The notes under the pieces are model-generated. The model worked only from the letters and a program-made list of their open reading frames with translations. It had not been told where the DNA came from and searched no databases. A stretch of DNA of 64,000 nt from Fischerella sp. JS2. Lineage in GTDB: Bacteria; Cyanobacteriota; Cyanobacteriia; Cyanobacteriales; Nostocaceae. A program made the position numbers and the translations under genes. Of this stretch, positions 44,972-53,879 are shown in pieces. The stretch is from positions 6,573,724 to 6,637,723 of the forward strand of contig NZ_CP135918.1 in the NCBI RefSeq assembly GCF_032393985.1, read 5' to 3'. Numbering within the stretch: the stretch's first letter is position 1; every line of letters starts with the position of its first letter.

Positions 44972-46144
44972 TTAAACACTCACTTTCATCGCCCGTGCTA
45001 GTTCTGCTGCTACCTCTGGGCGGGAAAATTCTGGTGGAGGTAACTCGCCTCGACGCAGCATTTCCCGTACTTTTGTACCCGATAGGTGAACGCGTTCCTC
45101 TGGTTTGCTGGGACTGGTTTTAGTCGTCGCCATCTGCTTAGTACGGGTGCAGTAGAAGGCGTGTTCAAACATCATTGGCGTGATGCCAATTTCCTCTGGT
45201 GTAAACTCATCAAATATGTATTGGGCGTCATAGGTTCCGTAGTAATCACCAACGCCTGCATGATCCCGCCCAACGATAAAGTGAGTACAGCCATAATTTT
45301 TGCGGATTAAGGCATGGAAAATCGCTTCACGAGGCCCAGCGTAACGCATTGCCGAAGGATTGATTGCTAGAATTACCCGATCTTGGGGATAGTAGTTTTC
45401 TAGCAAAATTTCATAGCAACGCATCCGCACATCGGCAGGGATATCATCATCTTTTGTTGCCCCTACCAAGGGATGCAAAAATAGACCATCTACGGTTTCT
45501 AGCGCACACTTTTGGATATATTCATGGGCGCGGTGGATGGGATTACGAGTTTGGAAACCAACAACGGTTTTCCAGCCTTTTTGCTTAAATAATTGCCGGG
45601 ACTCGGCAGGATCGATTTGGTAGGTGGGGAAGTAGGGATGGGGATCGCGTTCTAATAACCAAATATCACCTGCAAGGTTCACAGGCCCTTGATTGTAGAC
45701 TACTTGTACACCGGGATGTTTTTCATCATCGGTGCGGTAGACATTGATTGCTTCTCGCTTTTTGTCATAGCGATATTTTTGGCTGAGTTCCAAAACCCCG
45801 ATGAATCTGCCTTCAGGGTTATCCAGACGCACCAAACCGCCTTCGGTAAGGGAAGCCGCAACTTCTTCGCTGACTGAAAGTGTAATGGGAATTGACCACA
45901 CAGTACCGTTCGCCAAGCGCATTTCGGCGACAACGCGATCATAGTCTTGCTGGTTCATAAAACCAGTTAGAGGACTAAAACCACCGATCGCAATCATTTC
46001 TAGATCAGAAACTGCTCTTTGATCGAGTTGCACGCGCGGCAGAAACTCAGCCTTAGAAATAAATACTTCTTTTTGTTCTGGTGTAGCAATGCGATTAACC
46101 AACTGCCCACCATGAGCAGGAATGCCTTCTGGATAGTAACTCAA
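44972..46144 (-). CDS. sat: Sulfate adenylyltransferase (ATP sulfurylase)
   Basis: First step of sulfate assimilation, forming APS from sulfate and ATP. TTG at 46144 is the preferred start because AGGGG stands a few bases before it and the product begins (M)[19 protein letters not shown]; the GTG 27 bases earlier has no ribosome site. Motifs are [17 protein letters not shown], which contains the QxRN and HxxH active-site residues, [15 protein letters not shown], and [14 protein letters not shown]. The length of about 390 residues is that of the homo-oligomeric bacterial/archaeal type without an APS-kinase domain. sir lies 38 kb away. Confidence 0.95.
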   Translation of the reverse strand: MSYYPEGIPAHGGQLVNRIATPEQKEVFISKAEFLPRVQLDQRAVSDLEMIAIGGFSPLTGFMNQQDYDRVVAEMRLANGTVWSIPITLSVSEEVAASLTEGGLVRLDNPEGRFIGVLELSQKYRYDKKREAINVYRTDDEKHPGVQVVYNQGPVNLAGDIWLLERDPHPYFPTYQIDPAESRQLFKQKGWKTVVGFQTRNPIHRAHEYIQKCALETVDGLFLHPLVGATKDDDIPADVRMRCYEILLENYYPQDRVILAINPSAMRYAGPREAIFHALIRKNYGCTHFIVGRDHAGVGDYYGTYDAQYIFDEFTPEEIGITPMMFEHAFYCTRTKQMATTKTSPSKPEERVHLSGTKVREMLRRGELPPPEFSRPEVAAELARAMKVSV

Positions 46145-46581
46145 CTTCGCCCCTTGTTTGCCTAAATACACTTTTTTTAAGCTATGTTAATAATTTACCA
46201 AACTGCAAGTATGTATAAAACAAAGTTTATAAGAGTAGTCGAAAGTAAAAATAAAGATTTCATCAAGCCCGTGGAATTACGTAAATTATCTTATGTTTCA
46301 AACTTGAAGATCACGGGCAACTGCCCACAATGAGGGGATGAAAAGTCTAACGTAAACGCGCTCATAGGCTTCCGTAAGGTATACCGATACCCACCGATGG
46401 ATTATGAGTTTGCTGTTAAGTTGGTCGCTAATGTTGATCGCTATTTTCAAGACAGCTAATCACGGGGAATTTCCACAACCAAGTATAAAATTTCTTACCC
46501 CATCTGCCCTCTGCCTTCTGAATCTATAATAAAAGCACGGCTGCTTGCCGTGCCATGATGGGAAAAAGCACATCACCTGAA
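46145..46581. other. Gap with two hairpin-GAGG repeats and one dispersed repeat
   Basis: Contains a hairpin-GAGG repeat at 46309-46345 (TCACGGGCAACTGCCCACAA, TGAGGGGATG), a copy of the GCGCTCATAGGC repeat at 46348-46384 and a diverged hairpin repeat at 46457-46490 (AATCACGGGGAATTTCCACA). The rest is AT-rich, with the sat leader at the left end. No gene is seen. Confidence 0.55.
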
Positions 46582-47700
46582 TCAATATAAGTAACTTACC
46601 TGGTTCATAAAACCAGCCATCAGGTTGATTTCTGTATGTACACTCTGAAACTTATCTGCTAATTCTTCAAAGGTAATCTCCTCGTTACCTTGACTACCAA
46701 CCAAAACTACCTCGTCACCCCATTTTACTTCTTTTGGTAGATCAGTAACATCTACTGTTGTAATATTTAGCGAAACTCTTCCCACGACTGGACAACGCTG
46801 ACCCTGTATTAAGACAATACCTTTATTAAATAGCGATCGCGGATAACCTTCACCAAAACCCACAGGTAAAGATGCAATTAAACTATCGCGTTGGGTAGTA
46901 TATAAACTGCCATAACCAATAGTTCTGCCTGCTGGTATTTTCCTTACCTGCGCTACCCTGGTTTTGACTGACATAACAGGTTTTAGTTCTAAAGGATTTT
47001 CAAAGTCCCGTGAAGTGCGTACCCCATAACAGGCAGCGCCAACCCTTACCAAGCTATTACATTTAGGAGTCAAGCGCACTGTTGCAGCACTATTGTGAGT
47101 ATGACTTAATACATTATCGGGCAAGTAATCATGAAGAGCAGTACGAACATGATAAAAATCTTCCATCTGCTTTTGTGTAAACGCCAGAACTTTACCATCA
47201 GCACTGGCGAAGTGAGTCATAATGCCAACAATAGATAAACCCGGCAATGTACAAACTTTCTTTAATTCTTCAATCTGAGATGAAAAGAAACCACTTCTAC
47301 CCATCCCCGTATCAATATTGATATGCACAGGAATTTTTTTGTTGTGCTTCACCCCTGCATCAGATAAATACTCTGCTGCTTCTATTGTTCCCACCTGTTC
47401 TTCAATATTCAGGCGGCGTATCGACTCTTCTAATTCCTCTGGTAGCGCCATGCGTAAACGCAGGAGTTTGACATCCAAACCCAAATCACGGATAGTTGTT
47501 GCCTCCGGATTTGTGCAAATACCAATGTAATCTGTTCCTGCCACAACTGCCGTTGTTGCTAACTGCCTCAAACCATGTCCGTAGGCATTTGCCTTCATCA
47601 CTACGCACAACTTTGCAGGTGCAACAAAATCTCGGATGTAGCGAATATTATCTTTAAAGTTTCTGGCGGAAACTGTGACTTCAATATGATGCTGATTCAT
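46582..47700 (-). CDS. alr: PLP-dependent alanine racemase family enzyme, possibly broad-specificity
   Basis: The 372-residue fold-type III racemase has the PLP lysine in CVVMKANAYGHGL near residue 35 and the catalytic Tyr in RTIGYGSLYTTQRD. HINIDTGMGRSGF and MTHFASADG are the usual active-site surroundings. The segment LLRLRMALPEELEESIRRLN and the ending around FNKGIVLIQGQRCPVVGRVS resemble broad-specificity racemases (Bsr) more than classical Alr, as I remember both. It has no signal peptide, so it is cytoplasmic. It should supply D-alanine, or other D-amino acids, for peptidoglycan. Confidence 0.87.
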   Translation of the reverse strand: MNQHHIEVTVSARNFKDNIRYIRDFVAPAKLCVVMKANAYGHGLRQLATTAVVAGTDYIGICTNPEATTIRDLGLDVKLLRLRMALPEELEESIRRLNIEEQVGTIEAAEYLSDAGVKHNKKIPVHINIDTGMGRSGFFSSQIEELKKVCTLPGLSIVGIMTHFASADGKVLAFTQKQMEDFYHVRTALHDYLPDNVLSHTHNSAATVRLTPKCNSLVRVGAACYGVRTSRDFENPLELKPVMSVKTRVAQVRKIPAGRTIGYGSLYTTQRDSLIASLPVGFGEGYPRSLFNKGIVLIQGQRCPVVGRVSLNITTVDVTDLPKEVKWGDEVVLVGSQGNEEITFEELADKFQSVHTEINLMAGFMNQVSYLY

Positions 47701-47740
47701 TGGGGTTGTATGTTTAACTTCCTCAAAGGTTGACTGCTAG

Positions 47741-47815
47741 GAAGTTAGTAGTTAGTAGTTAGTGGTTAGTAGTTGTTTGTTAACCACTAACTACTAACCA
47801 TTAGCTACTAACAGC
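47741..47815. repeat. STRR block forming an inverted repeat
   Basis: GTTAGTAGTTAGTAGTTAG followed by AACCACTAACTACTAACC gives complementary heptamer arrays like those at 1984-2084 and 59537-59660. It lies just upstream of the racemase gene, in its probable leader. Confidence 0.8.
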
Positions 47816-47998
47816 CACCACGAAAAATACGTTTATATATGCCAACCTAGCGAGTCGCGTCAATTATTATCGAATACAACCCCTGAATTTCCAGTTTAAT
47901 TAACTACTTTTTGGCGAGAATTTTTTCTTAGGAATTATTCTTTGAATAAGGATAATTAGTAATAGAATTGATTACTAATTACCCATTAAGTTATCCAA

Positions 47999-48886
47999 CT
48001 AAATTTCTGCTACAGCCCGTTCAATCAAACGGCGTGCAAGGGTTTGTGTGCCTGTATGTTCGTAGTAATTTGTTGCTACATCTAGAAACGCTCCTAAATA
48101 ATCTAATTTGTCATCAGTTATTTCAACAAAATTTTGCAAGTTATGAACAACCTTTTGGGGCGTCAAATTATTGGCAGTAACTAAATTACTCATCCAACCT
48201 TGAACCGACTGAAAACTTTCGCCAATAAAATTCAGTTTGCTGGCAGAGTTTTGACCTGGAATTGCCTCTTGCATATTTTGGAAAGTTGTGTTTTGTTCCA
48301 ACTCTTGGGGATTGGTTTGACTAATTGTAGATAAGGCTTTGCTGATAAAGTCCGGGCCTAGAGGTATCAAACCATCAACACAAACCAAAGCCACCATGCG
48401 AATCAGTGACTCACCGCTATACTCACCCAAGGACGCCACAAAGTCACCAATACTATCGCCGGGAATACCGTTGATGCTACAAAAAGCTACCAACTCAGCA
48501 ACTAATTTCAAACACAAATCAATAGTTTGAGCTTTATCTGCTTTGGGAGTAACAGAGTTGAGAAACCCAAACAAAGGAATTTTCTCTCCTACCTTATTAG
48601 CCAAAGCTGCTGCACCCAGGGCTTTATCTGTGCGATCAACAGTTTGATATAACCACATAGCCCTTTGGTAGCCTTGGGAACGATCATTGTAAAGATAAAT
48701 TGCTCGTTCGCCAATTGCTTGAATCAAGCTTTCATCAGTCTCGCCAGTCACAGTTTTAATCGTGTTGACAAAACCGACAATATTTTGCCACTCACCAGGG
48801 GCGACAAAATCCAGCGAATTTAACATCGAAACAGTCAAGTTATTAGTTGGTAGTTCGTCTACCAACTCAAAAATGGGTTTACTCAC
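47999..48886 (-). CDS. Conserved-looking hypothetical protein, all-helical
   Basis: The 295-residue protein starts with GTG at 48886, preceded by AGGAG. Composition and patterning suggest mainly alpha helix (LIQAIGERAIYLYNDRSQGY, LGAAALANKVGEKIPLFGFL, TIDLCLKLVAELVAF). It has no signal peptide, no transmembrane helix and no known motif. Two alternating helical hairpin-like stretches may indicate an internal repeat, but I cannot show it. I do not recognise the family. Confidence 0.6.
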   Translation of the reverse strand: MSKPIFELVDELPTNNLTVSMLNSLDFVAPGEWQNIVGFVNTIKTVTGETDESLIQAIGERAIYLYNDRSQGYQRAMWLYQTVDRTDKALGAAALANKVGEKIPLFGFLNSVTPKADKAQTIDLCLKLVAELVAFCSINGIPGDSIGDFVASLGEYSGESLIRMVALVCVDGLIPLGPDFISKALSTISQTNPQELEQNTTFQNMQEAIPGQNSASKLNFIGESFQSVQGWMSNLVTANNLTPQKVVHNLQNFVEITDDKLDYLGAFLDVATNYYEHTGTQTLARRLIERAVAEI

Positions 48887-48900
48887 AAAAATCTCCTTAT

Positions 48901-48975
48901 TTTGTCATTAGTCATTAGTCGTTGGTCATTGGTCACTGGTCATTAGCAAATGACAAAGGACAAATGACGAAGGAC
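48901..48975. repeat. STRR block TCATTAG / TGACAAA
   Basis: GTCATTAGTCATTAGTC-type heptamers are followed by the roughly complementary GACAAAGGACAAATGACG. It lies between two minus-strand genes and could form a hairpin in their shared transcript. Confidence 0.75.
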
Positions 48976-48981
48976 AATTTC

Positions 48982-49494
48982 TTATTTCAGTTTTGCCAGA
49001 CCATTCAGGTCAAATTTTTTTAGCCAGATTTCGCGATCGCTAGCTGTAAATGATGGTGAACGAGAAAGTACTTTTACCTGGTAGCGATTGTTGACGAGTA
49101 TGGCAGTTTGAGTCTTGCCAATTTCTACTGCTGGATAACCAGCAATTTGCTTAGTGCTGCTGGCAAATTTTGCTGCTGCTGTCGGTGTACTTTTAGTATC
49201 AGAAATAGCCAGCATCGCTAATTCTTGACCACCTTTTTTTAACTTAGCTTCAGCAAAACCTTTTTTCTCTTGAGTATATACACGCTCATACCCATTTCCA
49301 GCAGGGGGAAAAAACTTGTTAAATTCGCTACCCTGAGTTGCTTGTTTGGCAACAGCTTGACCAGTTTTTTGACGGCTACTTTCTTGTTGTACCTGGTCAA
49401 AGCGTCCAGGTTGTTTGGGAGTACAGGCTGTAGTCAGTAACAATACTGACAGTAACACAACAGCTAAAATTCTGCGGACACGAGGAAAATTCAT
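48982..49494 (-). CDS. Predicted lipoprotein
   Basis: The 170-residue protein has a signal peptide with a lipobox (RRILAVVLLSVLLLTTACTP, Cys near residue 24), so it is probably lipid-anchored. The mature part is polar and basic and ends SDREIWLKKFDLNGLAKLK. No family is recognised. The ATG has GGAG upstream. The neighbouring 295-residue gene may be in one transcript with it (gap about 95 bp with an STRR). Confidence 0.7.
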   Translation of the reverse strand: MNFPRVRRILAVVLLSVLLLTTACTPKQPGRFDQVQQESSRQKTGQAVAKQATQGSEFNKFFPPAGNGYERVYTQEKKGFAEAKLKKGGQELAMLAISDTKSTPTAAAKFASSTKQIAGYPAVEIGKTQTAILVNNRYQVKVLSRSPSFTASDREIWLKKFDLNGLAKLK

Positions 49495-49591
49495 GTTTGA
49501 CTCTCCTTGATGCTAAACTTTCAAGGCAATTATCACGGTTTCTACGTGCTTTTAACAGAAAATTTACTTTTTGATCAGACTTTGTGACACA

Positions 49592-49633
49592 AGGGTGTGA
49601 GGGTGTAAGGGTATAGGGGTGTAGGGGTGTAGG
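49592..49633. repeat. GGGTGTA heptamer tandem repeat
   Basis: GGGTGTGAGGGTGTAAGGGT, then ATAGGGGTGTAGGGGTGTAG. An inverted relative (CACACTCCTCACACCCTTAC) lies at 49717-49737 before the methyltransferase stop codon. The pair can fold across the gap. Confidence 0.7.
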
Positions 49634-49740
49634 AGGAAATTGAGGTGTGGATCATCCGATTTTGGATTTTGGTCATTAGTCATTAGTCAATGGTCATTTC
49701 ATTATTTACTCTCCCCCACACTCCTCACACCCTTACACCC

Positions 49741-50388
49741 TTAATTCTGGCGTTTAGCGATCGCTGCATAAAAGGGATCTCCTCCCGCAGCACCCAACCA
49801 TTGAAGAAAAGCTGGTATATTTGATTGCCGGGCAATCACTTCTGGGGTAGTAAATCCAGGTACAGAGGTAAAATAGCCTTTAACTAATTCAACTCTGGTT
49901 GCTTCTGATGCATCTCGCCATGCTTGGATAGCCTTTTGAAAAAACATGCGGTTAGAAAAGCTGATGATAGCAATTCCACCTGGTTTGAGGACGCGATAAA
50001 TTTCGGAAAATACTGCTTCTGGATATTGCAAATATTGCACAGAGACACAATTGAGGACAGCATCAAAATTTTGATCTGGAAGTGGTAAACGGGGATTTTC
50101 GTTGAGATCCTGAACAAAATAATGATCTAAGCGGGGATTACGTGCTAATTCCTCAGCGTTGAGTCCGTGTCCTTCCACATGGGCAAACTGCATTTCTTCT
50201 GGTAAATGCGAAACCCAACTGCTCATCATATCTAAAATGCGTGTGTTGGGTTGCAGGCGATCGCGATATAAGTCGGTTAATTGTTTAATAAAACCTTCGT
50301 CTACATGAGTGACAAAGCGCGCAAAGGAATAAAATTGTTTGTCGTCGCCTGCGTCAAGTTTAGTACGTTGTTCTGGTCTGAGGAGCAT
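49741..50388 (-). CDS. Class I SAM-dependent methyltransferase (UbiE-like fold)
   Basis: The ATG at 50388 (MLLRPEQRTKLDAGDDKQFY) is preferred to an upstream in-frame TTG. Motif I is degenerate: ILDMMSSWVSHLP replaces the usual LDxGxGxG. LPLPDQNFDAVLNCVSVQYL and VLKPGGIAIISFSNRMFFQK are the standard post-I and motif III parts. The altered glycine loop, shared with some cyanobacterial relatives, may alter SAM affinity. The substrate is unknown. Confidence 0.75.
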   Translation of the reverse strand: MLLRPEQRTKLDAGDDKQFYSFARFVTHVDEGFIKQLTDLYRDRLQPNTRILDMMSSWVSHLPEEMQFAHVEGHGLNAEELARNPRLDHYFVQDLNENPRLPLPDQNFDAVLNCVSVQYLQYPEAVFSEIYRVLKPGGIAIISFSNRMFFQKAIQAWRDASEATRVELVKGYFTSVPGFTTPEVIARQSNIPAFLQWLGAAGGDPFYAAIAKRQN

Positions 50389-50695
50389 AAAACTGAGATT
50401 ATGAGAAGACTTACCCAAATAAGTCGGTGGGAATAAACATAACTATATTACGAAAAGTAAATACACCTAGAACCCTTACCAATGACCAATGACTTTGGAC
50501 AAATGACGACCCCAACGAGTTAGCTTTATTTGTGCTGGCTTACTTAAATTTGTGTACCACCATACGTATATTAAAAACACTCTGAAAAATAGGCGAGTTA
50601 ACTAAAGGATGAAGGGGAAAGGATGAAGGGGGAAGTATAAATTTTTTCATTATTTATATTTTTTGGCTAATATAACAACATTTGGTCTGAATTAA

Positions 50696-52456
50696 ATGTT
50701 ATTTCAACTACTACGTTGTTATCAGTTCATTTGGCAACATCTACATTATTGGGTAGGCTTTCCTTACGTAACTTTGTTATTTTGGATACTGCCGTTATTG
50801 TTATTTAATTCTGGGCATAGTAGCTTAATGGCCCATGACGAAGGACTTTATGCTTGGCGATCGCGTCAAATATTAGATTCTGGTGATTGGATCAATCCTT
50901 GGTCACAACCCCATCATAAAACTCCAGGTCCCTACTGGTTAATTGCTAGTTCTTATACCCTATTTGGTATCAGTGAGGCTAGTGTACGTCTGCCAAGTAT
51001 GATTTTGGGCATACTGAGTGTCATCATTCTTTATGAAATTGGGAAAATTTTATTAGATAAAAAAATTGCTTGGCTAGCTAGTGCAATTTTAAGTGTGGAA
51101 TTTCTGTGGTTGCAATACTGTCGTTTAGGCACGCCTGATGTGCCAATGATTTTTCTGATACTTTTGGCAATTTTAGCTTTATTAAAAGCAGAATCTAATC
51201 CTCAATATTGCTATTTTTATACTTTTCTGGTTGGTGTTTGTTTTGGTTTGGGTTTTTTTGTCAGAAGCTTTATGATTTTTTTGCCAATGATAGCTTTTTT
51301 TCCTTATCTGGTTTGGGAACATAGCCGTCATCGTCATCTCACAAACCCAATGTTGTATTTAGGATTTTTGCTGGGTTTAACTCCTACTTTTATTTGGCTT
51401 TGGTTAAATTTTTCGCACTACGGTAGTGATAGTGTTGAAGAATTATTGCGATTTGTATTTCGTTTAGGTTCTAAAGAACGTTCTGGAAATGGAATTTTAT
51501 TTTATTTATGGAATCTCCCGATTAAAGCCTTTCCTTGGTTTTTCTTTGGTCTTTTGGGTTTATTTGTGGCTTGGCGTCGTCCTATTCCTCGCTATCATTT
51601 GATATTGGTTGGTTTACCATTAGTTTTATTTTTTGAACTTAGTCTTTTTTCTACTCGTTTACCTCACTACAGTCTTTCACTATATCCTTTTATAGCGTTG
51701 CTGGCGGCTGTCGGGCTGGATTGGCTGGGTAGTGTGGGTTTTGATGGGGAAACTTCCCGGTGGGAAGAGTTTAATTCTAAGTTCTCCCCATCTCCCCTAC
51801 CCTACGGGAAGCCGAGTAAAGCGCACGGCAGATGCTTTATGCCGGGAAACCCGTCCACCGCACTGCCTCGTCTACACCCCATCACCCCATCACAGAAACC
51901 CCGATTTCAGAAACTTTTTTGCAATCTCAGCTATGGATTTGGTGTGTTAGCTATTTTATTGTTGTTGATGAGTATATTGGCTTTTATTTGGGGTAGTGCT
52001 GATATTCGTAAATATGCAACTGTTGGTTTGGCTCTAGGCTGTGGTTGGTTGATTTTACCTTTAGTTTGGATTGGTCGTTACCGCTTTGGTAAAAAGTTTT
52101 TGAATTCCAACTACTGGTTGACTGGTTGGTTAATTCCAGCTTGGTTAGCTTTGGCTGTTGCTGGTAGTAATGGCTTTTTGAGTGATTACAATCCACACAT
52201 GAGAACTTTTTTAGCACAGCCTGCGATCGCTCATATTTTGCAGAATCATTCCATCCACTTTGTGAAAGTTGGGGGAAAAACAGGGGTGCTACTTGATTTT
52301 TACACTCCTCATCACGGAGAAGATGTACAGCAAATTTCAGAACTACCAGTTTATAGCTATGCTTGGATCTCTGCAAAACAAGCAACTAATTTATCTACAC
52401 CTCATCGTGTTTTGGGTACTGTGCAACAATACCAATTGATTCAAGTCTTGCCCTAG
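50696..52456 (+). CDS. GT39/ArnT-like membrane glycosyltransferase with repeat-derived insert
   Basis: The 586-residue protein has an N-terminal catalytic loop with the typical acidic motif SLMAHDEGLYAWRSRQILDS near residue 42 and HHKTPGPYWLIASSYTLFG. About 11 membrane helices follow. It should use a polyprenyl-phosphate sugar to glycosylate lipid or protein at the periplasmic face, like PMT and ArnT. Residues about 357-403 are low complexity (SPSPLPYGKPSKAHGRCF) and encoded by a dispersed repeat. The acceptor is unknown. Confidence 0.85.
   Translation: MLFQLLRCYQFIWQHLHYWVGFPYVTLLFWILPLLLFNSGHSSLMAHDEGLYAWRSRQILDSGDWINPWSQPHHKTPGPYWLIASSYTLFGISEASVRLPSMILGILSVIILYEIGKILLDKKIAWLASAILSVEFLWLQYCRLGTPDVPMIFLILLAILALLKAESNPQYCYFYTFLVGVCFGLGFFVRSFMIFLPMIAFFPYLVWEHSRHRHLTNPMLYLGFLLGLTPTFIWLWLNFSHYGSDSVEELLRFVFRLGSKERSGNGILFYLWNLPIKAFPWFFFGLLGLFVAWRRPIPRYHLILVGLPLVLFFELSLFSTRLPHYSLSLYPFIALLAAVGLDWLGSVGFDGETSRWEEFNSKFSPSPLPYGKPSKAHGRCFMPGNPSTALPRLHPITPSQKPRFQKLFCNLSYGFGVLAILLLLMSILAFIWGSADIRKYATVGLALGCGWLILPLVWIGRYRFGKKFLNSNYWLTGWLIPAWLALAVAGSNGFLSDYNPHMRTFLAQPAIAHILQNHSIHFVKVGGKTGVLLDFYTPHHGEDVQQISELPVYSYAWISAKQATNLSTPHRVLGTVQQYQLIQVLP
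51789..51885 (+). repeat. In-frame dispersed repeat within the glycosyltransferase gene
   Basis: CCCTACGGGAAGCCGAGTAA, CGGCAGATGCTTTATGCCGG and CTCGTCTACACC, in relation to the intergenic CCTACGGGAAGCCTATGAGC copy at 53330, are recognisably the same family. The whole block has no stop in the reading frame and falls in a loop between membrane segments. Confidence 0.7.
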
Positions 52457-52495
52457 AGGCTGGTAATAGGTAATTGGTAATGGGTAATTGGATTT

Positions 52496-53251
52496 GGCGT
52501 TGCATAATAGCGGTATGAATTGAGGTCAATTAATCATGGAATGTCCACGCTGTGGATCTTGTCATAACCGTAAGAATGGAAAGAAAAGAGGTAAACAGAA
52601 TCACATTTGCTGTGATTGTGGTCGTCAATTCATTGATGTCTATAAACCACCCAGGGGCTACTCGGATGAAATCAAACAAGAATGCCTAAAAATGTACGTC
52701 AATGGTATGGGATTTCGTGGAATTGAAAGGGTGAAAAACGTTCATCATACTACCATTATTCATTGGGTTAAACGAGTGGGTACACAATTGGCGGATACAC
52801 CAAATTCAAAGGAAATTCCGCAGGTGGGAGAACTAGATGAATTAGAAACATTTATTGGTTCAAAAAAAATAAAATCTGGTTGTGGACGGCGGTAAATCAC
52901 TTTACTCAAGGTATTCTTGCTTGGGTTTTAGGTGATCGTAGTTCGACTACTTTCCAACAGTTATGGAACATTGTCCAGTGTTGGCAGAGTTATTTTTACG
53001 TCACAGATGGATACCCTGTTTACCCTTGTTTTGTTCCTGATGGTGACCAAATTGTGAGTAAGACCTACATGACACGAGTCGAAAATGAAAACACAAGGCT
53101 TAGACATTATTTGGCTCGTCTTCATCGTAAAACTTTATGTTATTCCAAAACCGAGGAAATGCTGAGATACTCTGTTCGATTGTTATTGCACTACCTCAAA
53201 TATCGTTCTGTTCCCTTACCTGCCTAAAACATACCTTTATTCAGCAACGCC
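52496..53251 (+). mobile_element. Complete IS1-family insertion sequence with 8-bp target duplication
   Basis: The 756-bp element has imperfect terminal inverted repeats: left GGCGTTGCATAATAGCGGTA, right (reversed) GGCGTTGCTGAATAAAGGTA. The flanking direct repeat TTGGATTT occurs at 52488-52495 and at 53252-53259, the hallmark of transposition. It holds one transposase gene with an A-run frameshift site. Intact ends, duplication and gene suggest a recent and possibly active copy. Confidence 0.92.
52536..53227 (+). CDS. IS1-family transposase, produced by a -1 frameshift
   Basis: Upstream frame (52536-52895) gives the zinc-ribbon and helix-turn-helix part (CPRCGSCHNRKNGKK, CCDCGRQF). Eight A residues at 52862-52869 allow a -1 slip; the ribosome then enters the downstream frame, which reads from about 52868 through LWTAVNHFTQGILAWVLGD to the stop at 53227. 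The fused product is about 230 residues. Catalytic DDE residues fit Asp in GELDELETF, Asp in YVTDGYPVYP and Glu in RVENENTRLRHY. Without the slip only the DNA-binding repressor-like part is made, as in IS1 InsA. Confidence 0.87.
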
Positions 53252-53879
53252 TTGGATTTTACTATTCCCCTTGCTTACCCCCTGTTCCCTGTTCCCTTTT
53301 AATCCCCAACCATGCGCTTGATAACTGTACCCTACGGGAAGCCTATGAGCGCGTCTACACTGTTTACTGTTCACTGATTTCAGTTAACTCTTATTTATTT
53401 AGTTATGGGATAATATTTGAGTAACTTGCTCAGGAAGCATCTCATATGTGCAAAAAATCCCTGGCGATTGAAAATCGCAGTTATACAGGCAAACTCCGCC
53501 TGGTATTGTTATATCAACTCGTGCAGGTGGGTTGAGTTTGTGTAATTTGGTTGACACCGCCAAGTTGCCAAGTTGGGATGATTCCTTTGTTCAGGTTTCA
53601 AGAAAGAGAATTTAAATACGCAATCGAATATTTTTGGGCTTAGATTTTCAAGCAATTGGGTGAGTAGCTGAGAGTTATATCAAGATGAAAGAAGGATTAA
53701 ATATTAATTCACCAACCCAAATTTGATAATTTTTGATTAGGTTAAGATTCAAGGTTAAAAGGGAAATAATTACATTTTTATCCTTACCTTTGATCCACCT
53801 ACAAAAAACTGTGGTGAACTTATTCATATCCTTTCTTTGCACGTTGCTCACACCCTAAATTAATGCCGTTGTTAGACTT
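53252..53879. other. Gap of 628 bp downstream of the IS element
   Basis: Holds the IS target duplication, a reverse copy of the dispersed repeat at 53329-53362 (ACCCTACGGGAAGCCTATGA, GCGCGTCTACAC) and AT-rich DNA to the STAND-like gene. No frame is convincing. The repeat is the intergenic relative of the in-frame insert at 51789-51885, 1.5 kb away. Confidence 0.55.

Noticed and set aside
50500-50690. NtcA-type GTA-N8-TAC site upstream of the glycosyltransferase
   Set aside because: GTACCACCATAC has only six bases between the half sites, so it does not fit the consensus.
52536-52895. Separate annotation of the upstream IS1 frame as a stand-alone gene
   Set aside because: The A8 run at 52862-52869 joins it to the downstream frame by -1 slippage, typical of IS1, so it is part of one transposase gene.
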